A DNA stretch of 64,000 nt from Romanomermis culicivorax (taxonomy: Eukaryota; Nematoda; Enoplea; Mermithida; Mermithidae). Positions 47,090 to 57,790 of this stretch are shown here, piece by piece (positions within the stretch are counted from its first letter, which is position 1; every line of letters starts with the position of its first letter). The stretch is from assembly GCA_963922205.1 (NCBI GenBank), contig CAWUHX010000259.1, forward strand, positions 259,501 through 323,500, given 5' to 3'. A model generated the notes under the pieces. It was not told the origin of the DNA. It ran no database searches and saw nothing but the letters and a program-made list of their open reading frames with translations. A program made the translations under genes and the position numbers.

Positions 47090-47230
47090 TATAAATTTAT
47101 GCAAATTAATTTGCTATAAGGCGGCCGACGCAGTAAGAGATGCAAGTGTATGCAAATTTATTGAAGGTGGCGGACGCACAGGTGTATAATAAAATATGCA
47201 AATTTAAAACGAAGGCGGCGGACGCGAAGT
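47090..47230. repeat. Three-unit array with ATGCAAAT octamers
   Basis: TATGCAAATT recurs near 47098, 47149 and 47194, each followed by a GGCGG(A/C)CGC block. ATGCAAAT is the POU/octamer core. About 330 bp inside the 5' LTR. Confidence 0.7.
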
Positions 47231-47541
47231 TACAACCGGACGGAAGCTTGGTGAACCCAAGAATGAGCGAAAAACTAAAGAAACATGTCCTTTTAAGGAC
47301 ATGTTTGGCTACAGCTGCAGCTTGGGCAGAGTTTCTCGGCGCTCAAGCTAACTTCTGCAGCTAGACGCGATGCAGAAGATGCCTATGAGCACATAGACAT
47401 TTTTTCGTTCACATGCATTTAGCACTGAGGCCGACTGCAGTGCCTATGCTAAGCATATGAACGTCTTTAGCTAAAACTTCTTAGCTAGTCGTTTTTGCGT
47501 AACAAAAACGACGCTAATTTTTGATGATAAGAGGTGCATGA

Positions 47542-47559
47542 ATGCACCAAAAATAGCCA
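47542..47559 (-). other. Candidate primer-binding site
   Basis: The minus-strand sequence directly after the 5' LTR is TGGCTATTTTTGGTGCAT, starting with the TGG expected from a tRNA 3' CCA end. The matching tRNA was not identified. Confidence 0.45.
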
Positions 47560-47808
47560 TGTGCTCGTGGAGCACGACTGGCGGAAGTTTTTAGCTAAAG
47601 GGCCTACTGTAGCCCGCGTTCATAAAGAAATAAAAATATAACAAAACGAAACATAGAAATGCATGAAAAATATAAAAACGAAGACAAAATGCATGTGTAG
47701 AAATCAAATAAACAAAAACATGAACGAGTAATAAACAAATCATGAAGAAAACAAAATATCGGCATGATCGGAATCACGTGACGTTGGGGAATTGAGCGGC
47801 ACGTGACA
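47560..47808 (-). repeat. 5' LTR
   Basis: 249 bp, TG...CA ends on the minus strand, 3 substitutions from the 3' LTR. Contains CACGTG twice near its 5' end (E-box-like, in GTCACGTG and ATCACGTGAC). Confidence 0.9.
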
Positions 47809-47990
47809 GAACGATTTTTACAAAAAATTAATGCGTTAAACGTTAACTTTTTATCAAAATTTTAGCCTAAAACTTTTCCGCAGTTTTCATGTTTCTAGTA
47901 GGAAAAAAAATTTTTTGTGCCATTGGTACAAATTTTTCTGGCCTCTTGTGCCAATTGACACAAATGTCCGTGCACAAAAAAACGCTGATG
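47809..47990 (-). repeat. Repeat family F, copy 3 (inverted)
   Basis: Complement matches 23290-23470: TTAATGCGTT, GTGCCATTGG, and TTTGTGTCAATTGGCACA-type spacing, ending TGTCCGTGCACAAAAAAAC. It is the right flank of the LTR element. Confidence 0.65.
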
Positions 47991-48714
47991 TTAACTCCGA
48001 GAATTAGTGATAACGACGACAATCAAAGAACAGGTTTAACCAGAAACAATGTTTGATAGCGTAAATAGTATTCTACTGTAACCTCAGATAAGACCAGACC
48101 ACCGTTTTTTCCTAATGCGGTCTTTTGAGGAAAAAAATTTCGTAATGAGGAAAAAATTTTTGGGTATGGTTCTCATTGAGGAAAAAATTTTGGGGAATTC
48201 AAAACCGAAAAGATGCGTTTTAGTGGACTTGAAAGGGTCAAAATCTCAAAATTTTCCGGCGCTTAGCGCCGCACGCAAATCCATCAGCGAAAAAATTAAA
48301 ATTCGTTACAACGTTGCTACAGTAATAATGAAACGAAAAATATTTCGGATAATTACATATATCTCAACGAAGAAGCAACCAATTTCAGCGCACGATAGTG
48401 AATTTTGCATAATTATCTATTGTCTTCAAAATAGCGTTGCGATATTTGAATATCGCTTGCGTTTTTTCATTTCGGTAATCGGTATCATGATTTACTGTAG
48501 CCAAAAATTTCAAATTAGTCTGTGATAGTTGACCTTTCAGGGCGGATTTTCTCATTTAGCGTGAATTATTTTACGTCCTTCTGAACTCTACTACACGAAA
48601 CTTAGATTTTCTGGTCGATAAAAGAACGCTGATTCTAAATCTAACTTTGTTTTTTTGCTATATGTAGTATTTTTAGAGCTATCTGTTCCGAAATACGAAC
48701 TATCCAACTATCAC
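47991..48714. repeat. E-type repeat with mini-hairpin; otherwise no gene
   Basis: 48100-48275 shares GAGGAAAAAA, GGTTCTCATTGAGG and AAAGGGTCAAAATCTC with the spacer of foldback 2 and ends in CCGGCGCTTAGCGCCG (48256-48271). A frame at 48115-48525 runs through it and is not supported as a gene. Confidence 0.6.
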
Positions 48715-49054
48715 CTGGATCGACGTGGCCGGTCATGGGTATAATCTTAACTTATGGAAAGCATCATACACTGTTCCAATCTTTAAAAAAGGGGACCGTG
48801 GCAAAGTTGAAAACTACAGGCCCATATCACTTTCTTGTGTACCATGCAAAATCATGGAAGGAATAATTAATAAGGATATTGTAGGTCATTTTGACAGATA
48901 TGCCTTATTCAGTAGTAGGCAGTTTGGATTCAGAAAGAATAAATCATGTGTCTTACAACTTCTTGAATGTACAACTATGTAAGTGGGTTAAGAAGTTGCA
49001 TGATCAAGTTCCTGTTGATGTTGTATACATCGATTTTAAGAAAGCATTTGATAC

Positions 49055-49258
49055 CATACCTGTACTTGGGGCAGGGGTTGGGGGGGAACCCCCCAACTTG
49101 GCCAACTATATACCCAACCCCCCCAGTTTGGAAAAAATTGGAAAAGAAGTGTATGTTTTTGGTCTTTTTTGAGAAAAATTTCGACTATTTTCGACCCCCT
49201 CCCCCAAAATTTCGGATTTACCCCCACCCCCCAACTGGTCGGACCTCTTACAGGTATG
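49055..49258. mobile_element. hAT-type MITE family C, copy 2, inside the LINE
   Basis: 204 bp, ends CATACCTGTACTTGG / CTTACAGGTATG, perfect 8-bp duplication TTTGATAC at 49047-49054 and 49259-49266. It interrupts the RT exactly within the AFDT motif; the reading frame resumes in register if one duplication copy is ignored. Confidence 0.92.
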
Positions 49259-50217
49259 TTTGATACTGTCTCACATTCAAAACTCTTACAAAAACTAAAA
49301 GGATATAAAATTGATAAATTCACAATGGATTGGATTTGTGACTTCCTTACAAATAGAACTCAATGTGTAAAACTAAGTAATACCATTTCTGCTAAAAACT
49401 CCAATAATTAGTAGTGTTCCTCAAGGAAGTGTGTTCGGTCCGATATTGTTCCTGATATTTATAAATGATCTGAGTGATATAATTAAAAGTGATCTCTATC
49501 TATCTGCAGATGATGCTAAAATTTTTAATGATGCATGTAATACAGTATTAATCCAGGAAGATTTAAACAGTTATATAAATGGTCTGAGGAATGGAAACTT
49601 AGTATGTCATTGCCTATAAATGTGCAGTCTTACATTTTGGGAAAAATAATCCATCAAATCAGTACAAAATTGGTGAATGTGATCTTGATGCTGTCACTGA
49701 AATGAAAGATCTTGGTGTTTATGTTGATGAAAAACTCATTTTTGTTCCGCACTGTGATTACATGATCAAGAAGGCTTCTAGGGTATCAAATTTAATTTTT
49801 AAATGTTTCAACTTAAATATAAATGAATTAAAAATCAGGGCATTCAAAACTTATGTTCCCTCAATCCTTGAGTATGGTATTTGGAATCCTTCTTTAATGG
49901 GTGAAATACAAAGGGTAGAGAAAGTTCAGAGGTGGTTCACAAAACGATTATATGGCTTTAACTCTAGGAATTATCAAGGAAGATTGGAGTCCGCCAGTCT
50001 GCATTGTCTTGAATTTAGGAGAACTATAACTGATTTATGCTATGTTTATTCTATAATCTGTAACGGCATTTTGGACTCAAATAATTTTTTTTGTGCACAG
50101 TAATTTTAATTATCGCAGAGCACCCCATGGGGGGTATGGGGGTATTACCCCCGTCTTAAATTTGGAAATTCATTTACTACCCCCATAAAAACAGCTCACT
50201 AGAGGTGCAACGGTTAA

Positions 50218-50345
50218 CTGGAACCGGAACCGTAACTGATAAGAACCGATGAAAATGTAGGAACCGGAACCATAACCGGAACCGAAGTAAGGCCAAATTA
50301 AAGAACCGAAACCGGAACCGAGAAAATAAAAGAGAACAATTGGTT
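50218..50345. repeat. hAT subterminal GGAACCG array (left)
   Basis: About nine GGAACC/GAACCG motifs in tight clusters next to the left terminus, and a partner block at 53346-53475. Such subterminal hexamers are transposase binding sites in other hAT elements. Most motifs are in the same orientation at both ends, unlike the inverted termini. Confidence 0.8.
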
Positions 50346-50411
50346 CCTTTTCGGTTCCTATTGATAAACATGAAACAAACAGGAATTTTTCAACAAATTT
50401 ATTTCAACCGA

Positions 50412-53219
50412 CTAGTATATGAATTTAACAACAGGCAAGTTATATTTCATCACAAGCAGTTTTTCTGCAGTTTCGCCCTCCAACTTCTTTCTTCTTGGCT
50501 GATAAATCAAACCAGCAGAGCTGAAAAGCTGTTCAGACGCGACGCTTGTTGGCGGCGCACTGAAATATTTTCTCGCAATTTCGGCTAATTTTGGAAAATT
50601 CGATTGGTTGTGTCGCCACCAAGTGAATGGTTTGGATTCAGGCTGCCTTTTCATTCCGCAAAATTTGTCTAATTCCTATATTATGTAAAAAATTATGAAG
50701 TTTTTTCACGGGATTTCAAACCCAAGTGAGAAAACTAAACCAAAGTACATGAACTCCCCATCACATGAAACTTACACTCAACATCAATGACGACGACATA
50801 GTATCGATACTATCGTTGGTAACAAGATCTTCATTGTCACTTCTTGCAAAAAAATCGTCAATGCTCATATTTTTGTGATCGACTCCCATTTTAGGCTTTT
50901 TAGCAACACTTCGTTCAACAAAATCATCGTCGCTGTCGTTTTTAATCAAATCTTCTAAAATAGAAAGAAAAATTGCATTTGTCCATTTTTGAAAATTATC
51001 TAATTTTTCTATATTTTTAAGATTAGCGTAGGCTAAACATAACCTATTATTTGCTTCACACATTTCAAAGTGTCGATTTTTTCGAAATATTTGTTTTTTT
51101 AGCGCGGATCAAGAAATGTCGCCACCATATACAACCTGATTTGTTATAAATTATTAAATTAGGTACCTAGTTTATTTTGATTGATTTATTACGATTTATT
51201 CTCCGAGTTATCAAATCGCCGACCAAGCTCCCCTCTCAAATCATCCATGAAAGTTCCAATTCCTGACTCATTCCTTGACTCTTTTTTTCGATACATTGTC
51301 CCAACCAACGAACAGTCGGTATAACATCAGCAATTGTTGCTTGATTTGACGAAAACTAAAATATAAATTTTTATCAATTATCAAATTTCAAAAAATTAAT
51401 TGTACACGGTAGGTTAAGCCATATATATGCATTTTGAATTCAGATACAATGCAATGACATGTATATATAAGTTTCGAAAATTACTTTTTCAGTCACGATT
51501 TTGAAGGGTTCGAGTGCATTGAGCAACTTTGGCAATAAACTCCAATCAACACTCCAATCACTGACAGTTTCTGTGGTTGCATACAAGACAATAGCTTCCT
51601 TGATTTCTATCAATCGAGATATCATAACACACGTTGAATTCCATCATGTGACAGATTCCTGAATAGTATAAATCTGACATTAAAATAAAAGTGGATAAAA
51701 TGTTTTTCCTACACACTTGCAAAACTTCCTTTGGTTCAGCATTAGGATTCAGTCTTTTTTGCATTGTGTAAAGTTTTTGACGAGCCGAATCACTTCTGAA
51801 AGAAAATTCACACTAGGCTGAGGAAATAAAGTGTGGGTTTGTTAGGCTCATGTTTCGACTTACTTATTGAAATATCCAACTATTTTTCTGCATGTAGCCA
51901 AGTTGGCTTTCACCACATGTTGACTGTCTAGTGCTAAAAAATTTCGGACAATTTATTCACCAATAAAAACTTAAAAATTCAAATCACTATGGATCACAAC
52001 CAAGTGCAGTGTATGCGCGACACAGCCTGCACTTTCAATATTTATGTCGCGAATCGCTTTGGTTATATTGGCACCATTATCTCGAATAACTGCATGGACC
52101 TTATTTTGAAAATTGCAATCAATTCGATGTTATATGTTGTGCTATTATGATTGATTACTGATTTTTTATCGATGGACCAATTTTCAAGCATGGTTTCGAA
52201 AATGCGCCCTAAATAATCACCAGTATGGCGCTCATCTTTAAGTGGCTGAGCATGTAACACATACATTTGGCGCTCGAAATTTTTGTCCATAAAATGAATT
52301 GTCAAGCTGAAATTTCAATACTTTAGCTCAAGCTTTTATATATTCAATAATTTCTTCTAAAGTCTGAAACTTTTGAGTTTTGATAATAAGAAATCAACCT
52401 GAATAGTGAAACTTTGTCATTTGACCAAATATCGGAAGTGAAAGAAACTCCATCAGGGACATGATCAGCTAGCACTCCTTTAATTTTTTCTGCCAGCTTT
52501 TTATATTGATCATCAAATTTTTGCCGGTAAAATGTCCGTGATTTGATCTTGCACTTAGGATTAGCCTTAAATACGGGTACAATTAAGATAAAACAGCTCC
52601 CATAAAGCCAATTTTTTGATATTAATCAAACTAAATCAAATTGTATCATTTATTTACTTTTTGCAATAATCGACGTATTCCCAATTTGTCCAAACGTTTG
52701 AACGGCTCATCGTCCAGAGCTATCATTTCAACAACGAATTTATCCAGTTCAATGGATCTCTGATCATTGTTTGACCAAACATTATCCTGAAATCGCGAAA
52801 AAAATTGATAGATATGTATTATTTTTAGTTGTAGAATATATGTAAATATTTTTTATAAAACTTAAAGACTGAAACATGTCGCTAATTTTGATTTGAGAGT
52901 TCTTTGCATCATTTTCTGCAATTTTTCGTGGTGTTTTAACAGTCGACAGCTTGGCTTAAAATAAATGAATAATTTTACTGCTACAAATTTAAGTTAATAG
53001 ATTTAAAAGTGATACTTTGTTTTATTTTTGATGCTTCATCCTCTGATTTCTTTGTAAATTCATCGAAAGCAAGTTTGTGATTTAGTTCTAGATGTTTTTT
53101 AAATTGGAAGTGCTTGCACCACCAGATCTTGACATATTGAAACCACAAGTGTTGCATTTCGCCTTATTATCATCCATCAAGGTAAAATAATCCCAAATTA
53201 AACTCCTTGTTTTTGACAT
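50412..53219 (-). pseudogene. hAT transposase with BED zinc finger, about nine small exons, decayed
   Basis: Start ATG 53219-53217. A BED-type finger (KCNTCGFNMS ... then L-x-H) comes first, followed by the RNase H-fold core (VSFTSDIWSND, VHAVIRDNGANITKAI, CVAHTLHLVV) and the C-terminal dimerisation domain (FPKLAEIARKYFSAPPTSVA, SEQLFSSAG) ending near 50412. Introns of about 50-100 bp with GT/AG ends can be placed, e.g. GTAATC...AATAAG between SIDKKS and VHAVIR. Damage: one-base deletions in A runs at 53095-53100 and 51282-51288, and TGA at 51646-51644 within the T-x-WNST motif where Arg is usual. One junction near 52865 did not resolve in frame. Confidence 0.85.
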
Positions 53220-54792
53220 GATTCAAAGTGTGATCGATAGTAGGTAAGTAAGTGAAATTATTTTTTGCGCTAAAAAATAAACGTGAATTAGATGAATAAT
53301 TCCGAAAAATTCTCAACATTTTTGCAGCCCATTATATATTAGCAATGGAACCGGAACCGAAACCGATCGGTTCCTAAAACTTTGGAACTGAAACCGGAAC
53401 TGGAACCGAAATAGTTAAAATTTGAGAACCGAAACCGGAACCGGAACCGGAACCAATAATTGCTTAAAAGTGGAACCGTTGCACCTCTACAGCTCACTAT
53501 AGCAAAAAATTTTGGTAGACTTCATCCTCTCCCCAGTAGGTTATACTAATTCGAGAAAAATTGCAGAATGTGTGATTCTGAGGAATTACTGACTGCTCTT
53601 TTTGACACATTTACTGAGCAAATGATAATGAGAAAGTATGCAACTTTTGTGCCATATAGCGATTTTTAGGAAAAGATATCAGCACATTAATATATACTAC
53701 TTGTAGGAAATCATAAATATAATTGGGAGATGAAATAATGACTTATGTATATGTGATTAATCAAAAAATCGCCCCTTGGGAAGAAAGACATTATGTTCTT
53801 AGAATTCTGCCTCTTCATGCTCTCCTTTCCTTTTCCCTGCTTCTGCATTGGGTCTTCTGTGCGCATATGGTTACCCAAGCTGTGGCATACTTTCCTGCTA
53901 TGAGTTGAGACATGTGAGGTCTGTTGACGTGGATCAGGAGTGGTACCTGGTTTCAACTTCGTGGTTCATAATCTATAATAGGATTAATAATACCTACTAG
54001 AACCACATTCGGCATGAGCACTTCCAATTGAAAGCAGCCCGATTCTTGAAATGTGCAGGAATCAGTTGACACGACAGTCTTCAACGTCTGACTATTCTCT
54101 GCATATAATTAGTACATTCAAGTTTCATGATTGGGAGCTGGAAAATAGGGTTGAAATAGTAAATAGTTTTTGACTGTAAAATGCGTAAAGTAGGGGCATT
54201 AATCATTTTTGTAAGTTCGAGAAATTACAACTCCCCCTCCTTAGCAAAAAGTTGAGAGCAAAAAAAAGGTCACAGCATATTTCAAGTACTACCCTTAAAA
54301 TTTACGATTTTACCCCTACCTAAATTTTCGACCTTGGGGACCTCTGATTATCGTATTATTAACCCATATAAATTATATAAGACAAAATTTCGTACACGAT
54401 GACTCGAAAAAGATTTTTGTAATAGATATATTGATACGTGGAATAAGTTACCTAGTCATGTTACATCCACTGTTAATGTTCATGTATATAAAAAACGATG
54501 TATTGCGTTCTTGAGCTTATATCTGCGCGATACTTATCGCCTCTAAGCTCGTGATAATATTTTTTCTTTATTCTTTTCTGAATTTATTTTTTTCGAATGA
54601 CGAATAAAACCAAAACTGGAAAAAAATAAGGTGATTGGGTTTTCTGTCCGGAGATCCATTTTTATGCGTTCTAAAATGGAAAAAAGTGAAAATTTTCTGG
54701 CGCTTGGCGCCGAGTTTCAATTCATTTGAGATTTTTATATTCTAATGCGCGCTTATAAAAGGTCATTCAAGTTAGTGCTTATAGGTTCTAAT

Positions 54793-54941
54793 CAGGGCCG
54801 TGCACAAGGGGGGGGCGGCGCCCCCCCCCCCCCATTGAGGCAGCATGCACACAGTATATCCGCATAAAATAAACATTTTCTGGGGCTATTCAGTAAAAAA
54901 ACCTAGTCCACCCCCATAAAAAAATCCTGCGCACGGCCCTG
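54793..54941. mobile_element. hAT-type MITE family B, copy 2
   Basis: 149 bp, same ends as copy 1 (CAGGGCCGTGCACA / TGCGCACGGCCCTG), perfect 8-bp duplication GTTCTAAT at 54785-54792 and 54942-54949. High similarity to copy 1 suggests recent activity of a shared transposase. Confidence 0.93.
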
Positions 54942-55009
54942 GTTCTAATTATCAACATATTATGGGTAAATGTTTGATCCTGTATTGCTTATTGACGAAT
55001 TTGATGAAA

Positions 55010-56425
55010 ACTAACATTTTCTCGGTCGTTTTCCCAAAATTTTTTTGCCATCTCCATGAAAACTTCGACTTTCATGTGATTAAAACATTCTGAGTGTAGA
55101 AATTTTTGTCGATTGAAGGATCCAAATTCTTAGTCGCTTGCCTAGTTTTTGAATTTTAGTTTGTCCGACTGAAAATTCATTAAATTCACTGAGAAATGAA
55201 ACCTTCTGTCTGAGAAATAAAAGGTGAAAAGATAAATTTTCCAGCGTTCTAGAATATTGAAATCCAGAAAAAATTTTCGGCGCTACGCGCCCAACACATT
55301 ACTCTAGTCTAGTCATATTAATCTTTTCCTTTTCTCCTTAAAACTCAGAAAATAAGGTTTTAAATGTCTAAAACTGACGCGGATTGAATGAAATACAAGA
55401 AAACTAGTTTGCGATAGTTTTTTCGATTAATTTAAGCAAATTTATCAATTATAGAGTAGCAACCAAAAATTTATCTGTGCAACCAAAATTTTCCCCAAGT
55501 TGCACATTTCAACGTGGCCTGTGCAAAAAAACACTGGGCTTAGGCTTAGTGGGCAGCAGCTGAGCCCTAAGGGCGCAGCGCTGTTGAGGCTCTTCCAAAC
55601 AAAGTTGTTGATTGATGAAAAAACAAAAATTATAAAATTGCGATATCTCGAGTAGTTTAACGATTTGGGTGAAAAGAATAGCATATTCGTGATCAGCAGC
55701 ATCGAATTACCCTTATGACACGAAAAAATAAAATTTTTTCTCGTTACCACCTAAACCGCGGAAGTACCCTAATTTTGACATACACAAGTAAATCAAACAG
55801 TAAACTTTGATAAAAAGAACAATAAAAATCGAATTTTTAAACTGATTCTGAATAGCTGACAATCTGACATAAAGGTACTGGACCACAGCGCTTTTTTCTG
55901 CAAAAGCCAGGTTCCAATGTGCAACTTGAGGAAAAATTTTGATTACACAGATAAATTTTTGGTGGTTCACTCTAAAATCAATAAATTAGCTTAATTTTAT
56001 CGGAAAAAATACGAAAAGCTGGTTTCTTCTATTTCATTGGATTCGCGTCGGTTTCAGGCTTTTGAAACCAAATTTTTTGAGTTTTGAAGAGAAAATGGAA
56101 AGATTGGTATGAGTAACTTGTTCGGCGCCTAGTGCCAAAAATTTTTCTGAGATATTGATATTCTAGAACGCTGGAAAATGAACCTTTATAGCTTTTATTT
56201 CTTAGACAGCAGGTTTAATTTTTCAGTCAATTCATATTCAATGAATTTCAGTCGGGCAGACTACAATTCAAAAAGTACGGAAGCAACCAAGAATTTTGAT
56301 TCTTCAACCAGCAAGAATTCCCACTTGGACTGGAAAAGTTTTGACCACACAAATGTCAAAATGTTTTTAAAGACCGCAAAAAGAATTTGGGAAAATAAAC
56401 CGAGAAAAATCTTGCTTATCGCCAA
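55010..56425. repeat. Foldback palindrome 3
   Basis: Arms pair about a centre near 55715: TTCTCGGTCGTTTTCCCAAA against TTTGGGAAAATAAACCGAGAA, CTAGAATATTGA against TCAGATAT/TATTCTAGAACG, and TATCTGTGCAACC against GATTACACAGATA. Mini-hairpins GGCGCTACGCGCC (about 55279) and GGCGCCTAGTGCC (about 56126) sit at mirror positions. No gene. Confidence 0.8.
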
Positions 56426-57734
56426 ATTCTCAAAAAAAAACACAGGATCAAACATTTATTCATAATATATTGATAATTAAAAGCTATAAGCATTAGCTAG
56501 AATGAAATTTTCTAACCGCGCATTTGAATAATGAAGAAAAAGTATTAAATAATTAAAATTTGGCGCGAAGCGCCGGAAAATTTCGACAATTTTCAGTTTT
56601 ATAACGCGTAAAATGCGTCTCCAGACAGGAAACCATCAAAAATTAAGAAAATTACATTATACTTCTGTTTTTGTACGTTTATTTTGTTTGTATTTTCTCA
56701 ATAAAAAAAAATAAAAAAATTTCCTCAAAGTGGTGCCTAAGCACAAAAAGATTTTTCTCAATTTCAAAAAAAGTTCCTCAAAAATGGTCGATTGAGGAAA
56801 AACTGTGAGCGAGGTCTGTCATCAATTTGATTAGTCGGAAAATTTCATACCTTCAATTTGATTGCTCAAAAAATTGTAGTCTACTCCTGCCTAACTGTAA
56901 GTCCTAGTCTAAGAATAAGCCTAAAGCTAATCCTAAGCGTAAACCTAGGCCTGAGTCTAGGCCTAAAGCCCGAAAATTTGCCAGAAACAACTATAAAAAT
57001 CAATAAATTTTTTCGACCAATCAAAATGATGACAGATCTCGCTCCGCAGTGCTTTCTATTAAGTAGAGGGTTTAGAATGCAGGGTTTAGAAACAATGCAG
57101 GGTTTTTCTACACTCAGATTTTTTGCACATTATAGTACAAGGGGGAACAGTGAGCAAAAGTCAACGCAAGGGGAAACGGTAGTTGATTATCAGCAATTTT
57201 AATTGGCGTGTGTGGTCAGCAATCTCTGAAAAAACAATTTTTCACTCGAAAAATTGGGGAAACACGCTCATAATTAATAAAGTGTTAGAGAGGGCTTATT
57301 TCGACCCGCAGCGCCGAAAAAATTATACAACGTGAATTTAAGAAATGTACGGATTATTTGTGAACTTTCAGTCTACTGTGTCAAGTAGTTTGTTAGAGAG
57401 TTTGTGATTTCCTGATTCTAACAACGTTAGGCCATTCGTTTCTTTTCACAAAACTAAATTCAAATTAACATTTTTTAGAGAAACCATGTTTTGTTCTTAG
57501 TTGTTACATTTTTCTGAAGCGCTTTATACAGTTTACTGAAAATCAAATGAAAATAAGATAACATAATACCATTCTTCCAGAAAAACATTTCTCTGTAAGT
57601 AATCTTTAGGTTATTCAAGTACTTTTAGCTTTTTGCACCATATTTAGTTTTAATGTTCAATAGAATACATATATGAAAATATCGTTGTTATTGCGGGAAT
57701 TATTTCGAATATTCGTTATATTTCTTTTACTTCG
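56426..57734. other. Repeat relics, no gene seen
   Basis: 56455-56640 matches 15270-15460 and carries GGCGCGAAGCGCC (56562-56574). 56900-56970 holds AAGCCTAA / TAGGCCT-type hexamer repeats. 57300-57320 has a decayed mini-hairpin. Confidence 0.5.
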
Positions 57735-57790
57735 ATGCAACAAATTTATATGCATAAATATGTACGCAAAAAAAATTTTTTGAATTTTTT

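Larger units (their letters stand above)
42638..47559 (-). other. Unusually long leader of the LTR element
   Basis: 4.9 kb between LTR and gag with no recognisable coding sequence. It is largely composed of tandem arrays, listed separately, plus GAGGCGGACTC motifs (about 43140-43860) and a CATGTCACAT-rich patch (46315-46375). Confidence 0.75.
32626..47808 (-). mobile_element. 15.2 kb Ty3/gypsy-type LTR retroelement with env-like gene between gag and pol
   Basis: 249-bp LTRs at 32626-32874 and 47560-47808 differ at 3 positions. Transcribed toward lower coordinates. Order: 5' LTR, PBS, 4.9 kb leader, gag (42637), zinc knuckles, env-like glycoprotein (40018), retropepsin-like 1, retropepsin 2, RT, RNase H, integrase (ending 33472), 41-bp repeats, 3' LTR. 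RT/RH/INT order and motifs are those of Ty3/gypsy (Metaviridae). The copy has in-frame stops at 41771, 39485, 37649 and 33994 and frame breaks near 35860 and 34630, so it cannot now encode all its proteins. No target duplication was found. Confidence 0.9.
50200..53489 (-). mobile_element. hAT DNA transposon, 3.3 kb
   Basis: Terminal inverted repeats TAGAGGTGCAACGGTT / AACCGTTGCACCTCTA, perfect 8-bp duplication CAGCTCAC at 50192-50199 and 53490-53497. GGAACCG-type subterminal arrays at both ends (50218-50345 and 53346-53475). It encodes a BED-finger hAT transposase on the minus strand. Full length by structure; the coding sequence is decayed. Confidence 0.93.
50116..54346. mobile_element. MITE family G, copy 2, inside the LINE and hosting a hAT transposon
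   Basis: Ends CAGAGCACCCCATGGGG / CCTTGGGGACCTCTG, flanked by ATTATCG on both sides (50109-50115, 54347-54353). LINE sequence continues on either side. 50200-53489 is the inserted hAT. About 700 bp at 53560-54230 has no counterpart in other G copies and is unexplained. Confidence 0.78.
48715..54546 (+). pseudogene. LINE (CR1/Jockey-type) reverse transcriptase, truncated and split by insertions
   Basis: Three pieces: 48715-49054, 49259-50115 and 54347-54546. Motifs in order: VENYRPISLSCVPCKIME, FGFRKNKSC, DFKKAFDT, PQGSVFGPILFLIFINDL, SADDAKIF (the FADD active-site box with Ser for Phe), MKDLGVYVDEKLIF, FKTYVPSILEYGIWNPS, VEKVQRWFTKRLYG, and a C-terminal DTWNKLPSHVTSTVNVHVYK. LINE RTs copy RNA at a nicked target. 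The endonuclease part is missing (5' truncation, typical). Frame changes near 49400 and 49610 and two insertions leave it dead. Confidence 0.88.

Noticed and set aside
48115..48525. 136-codon plus-strand frame
   Set aside because: Runs through an E-type repeat and the GGCGC mini-hairpin; not conserved in other copies of the repeat.
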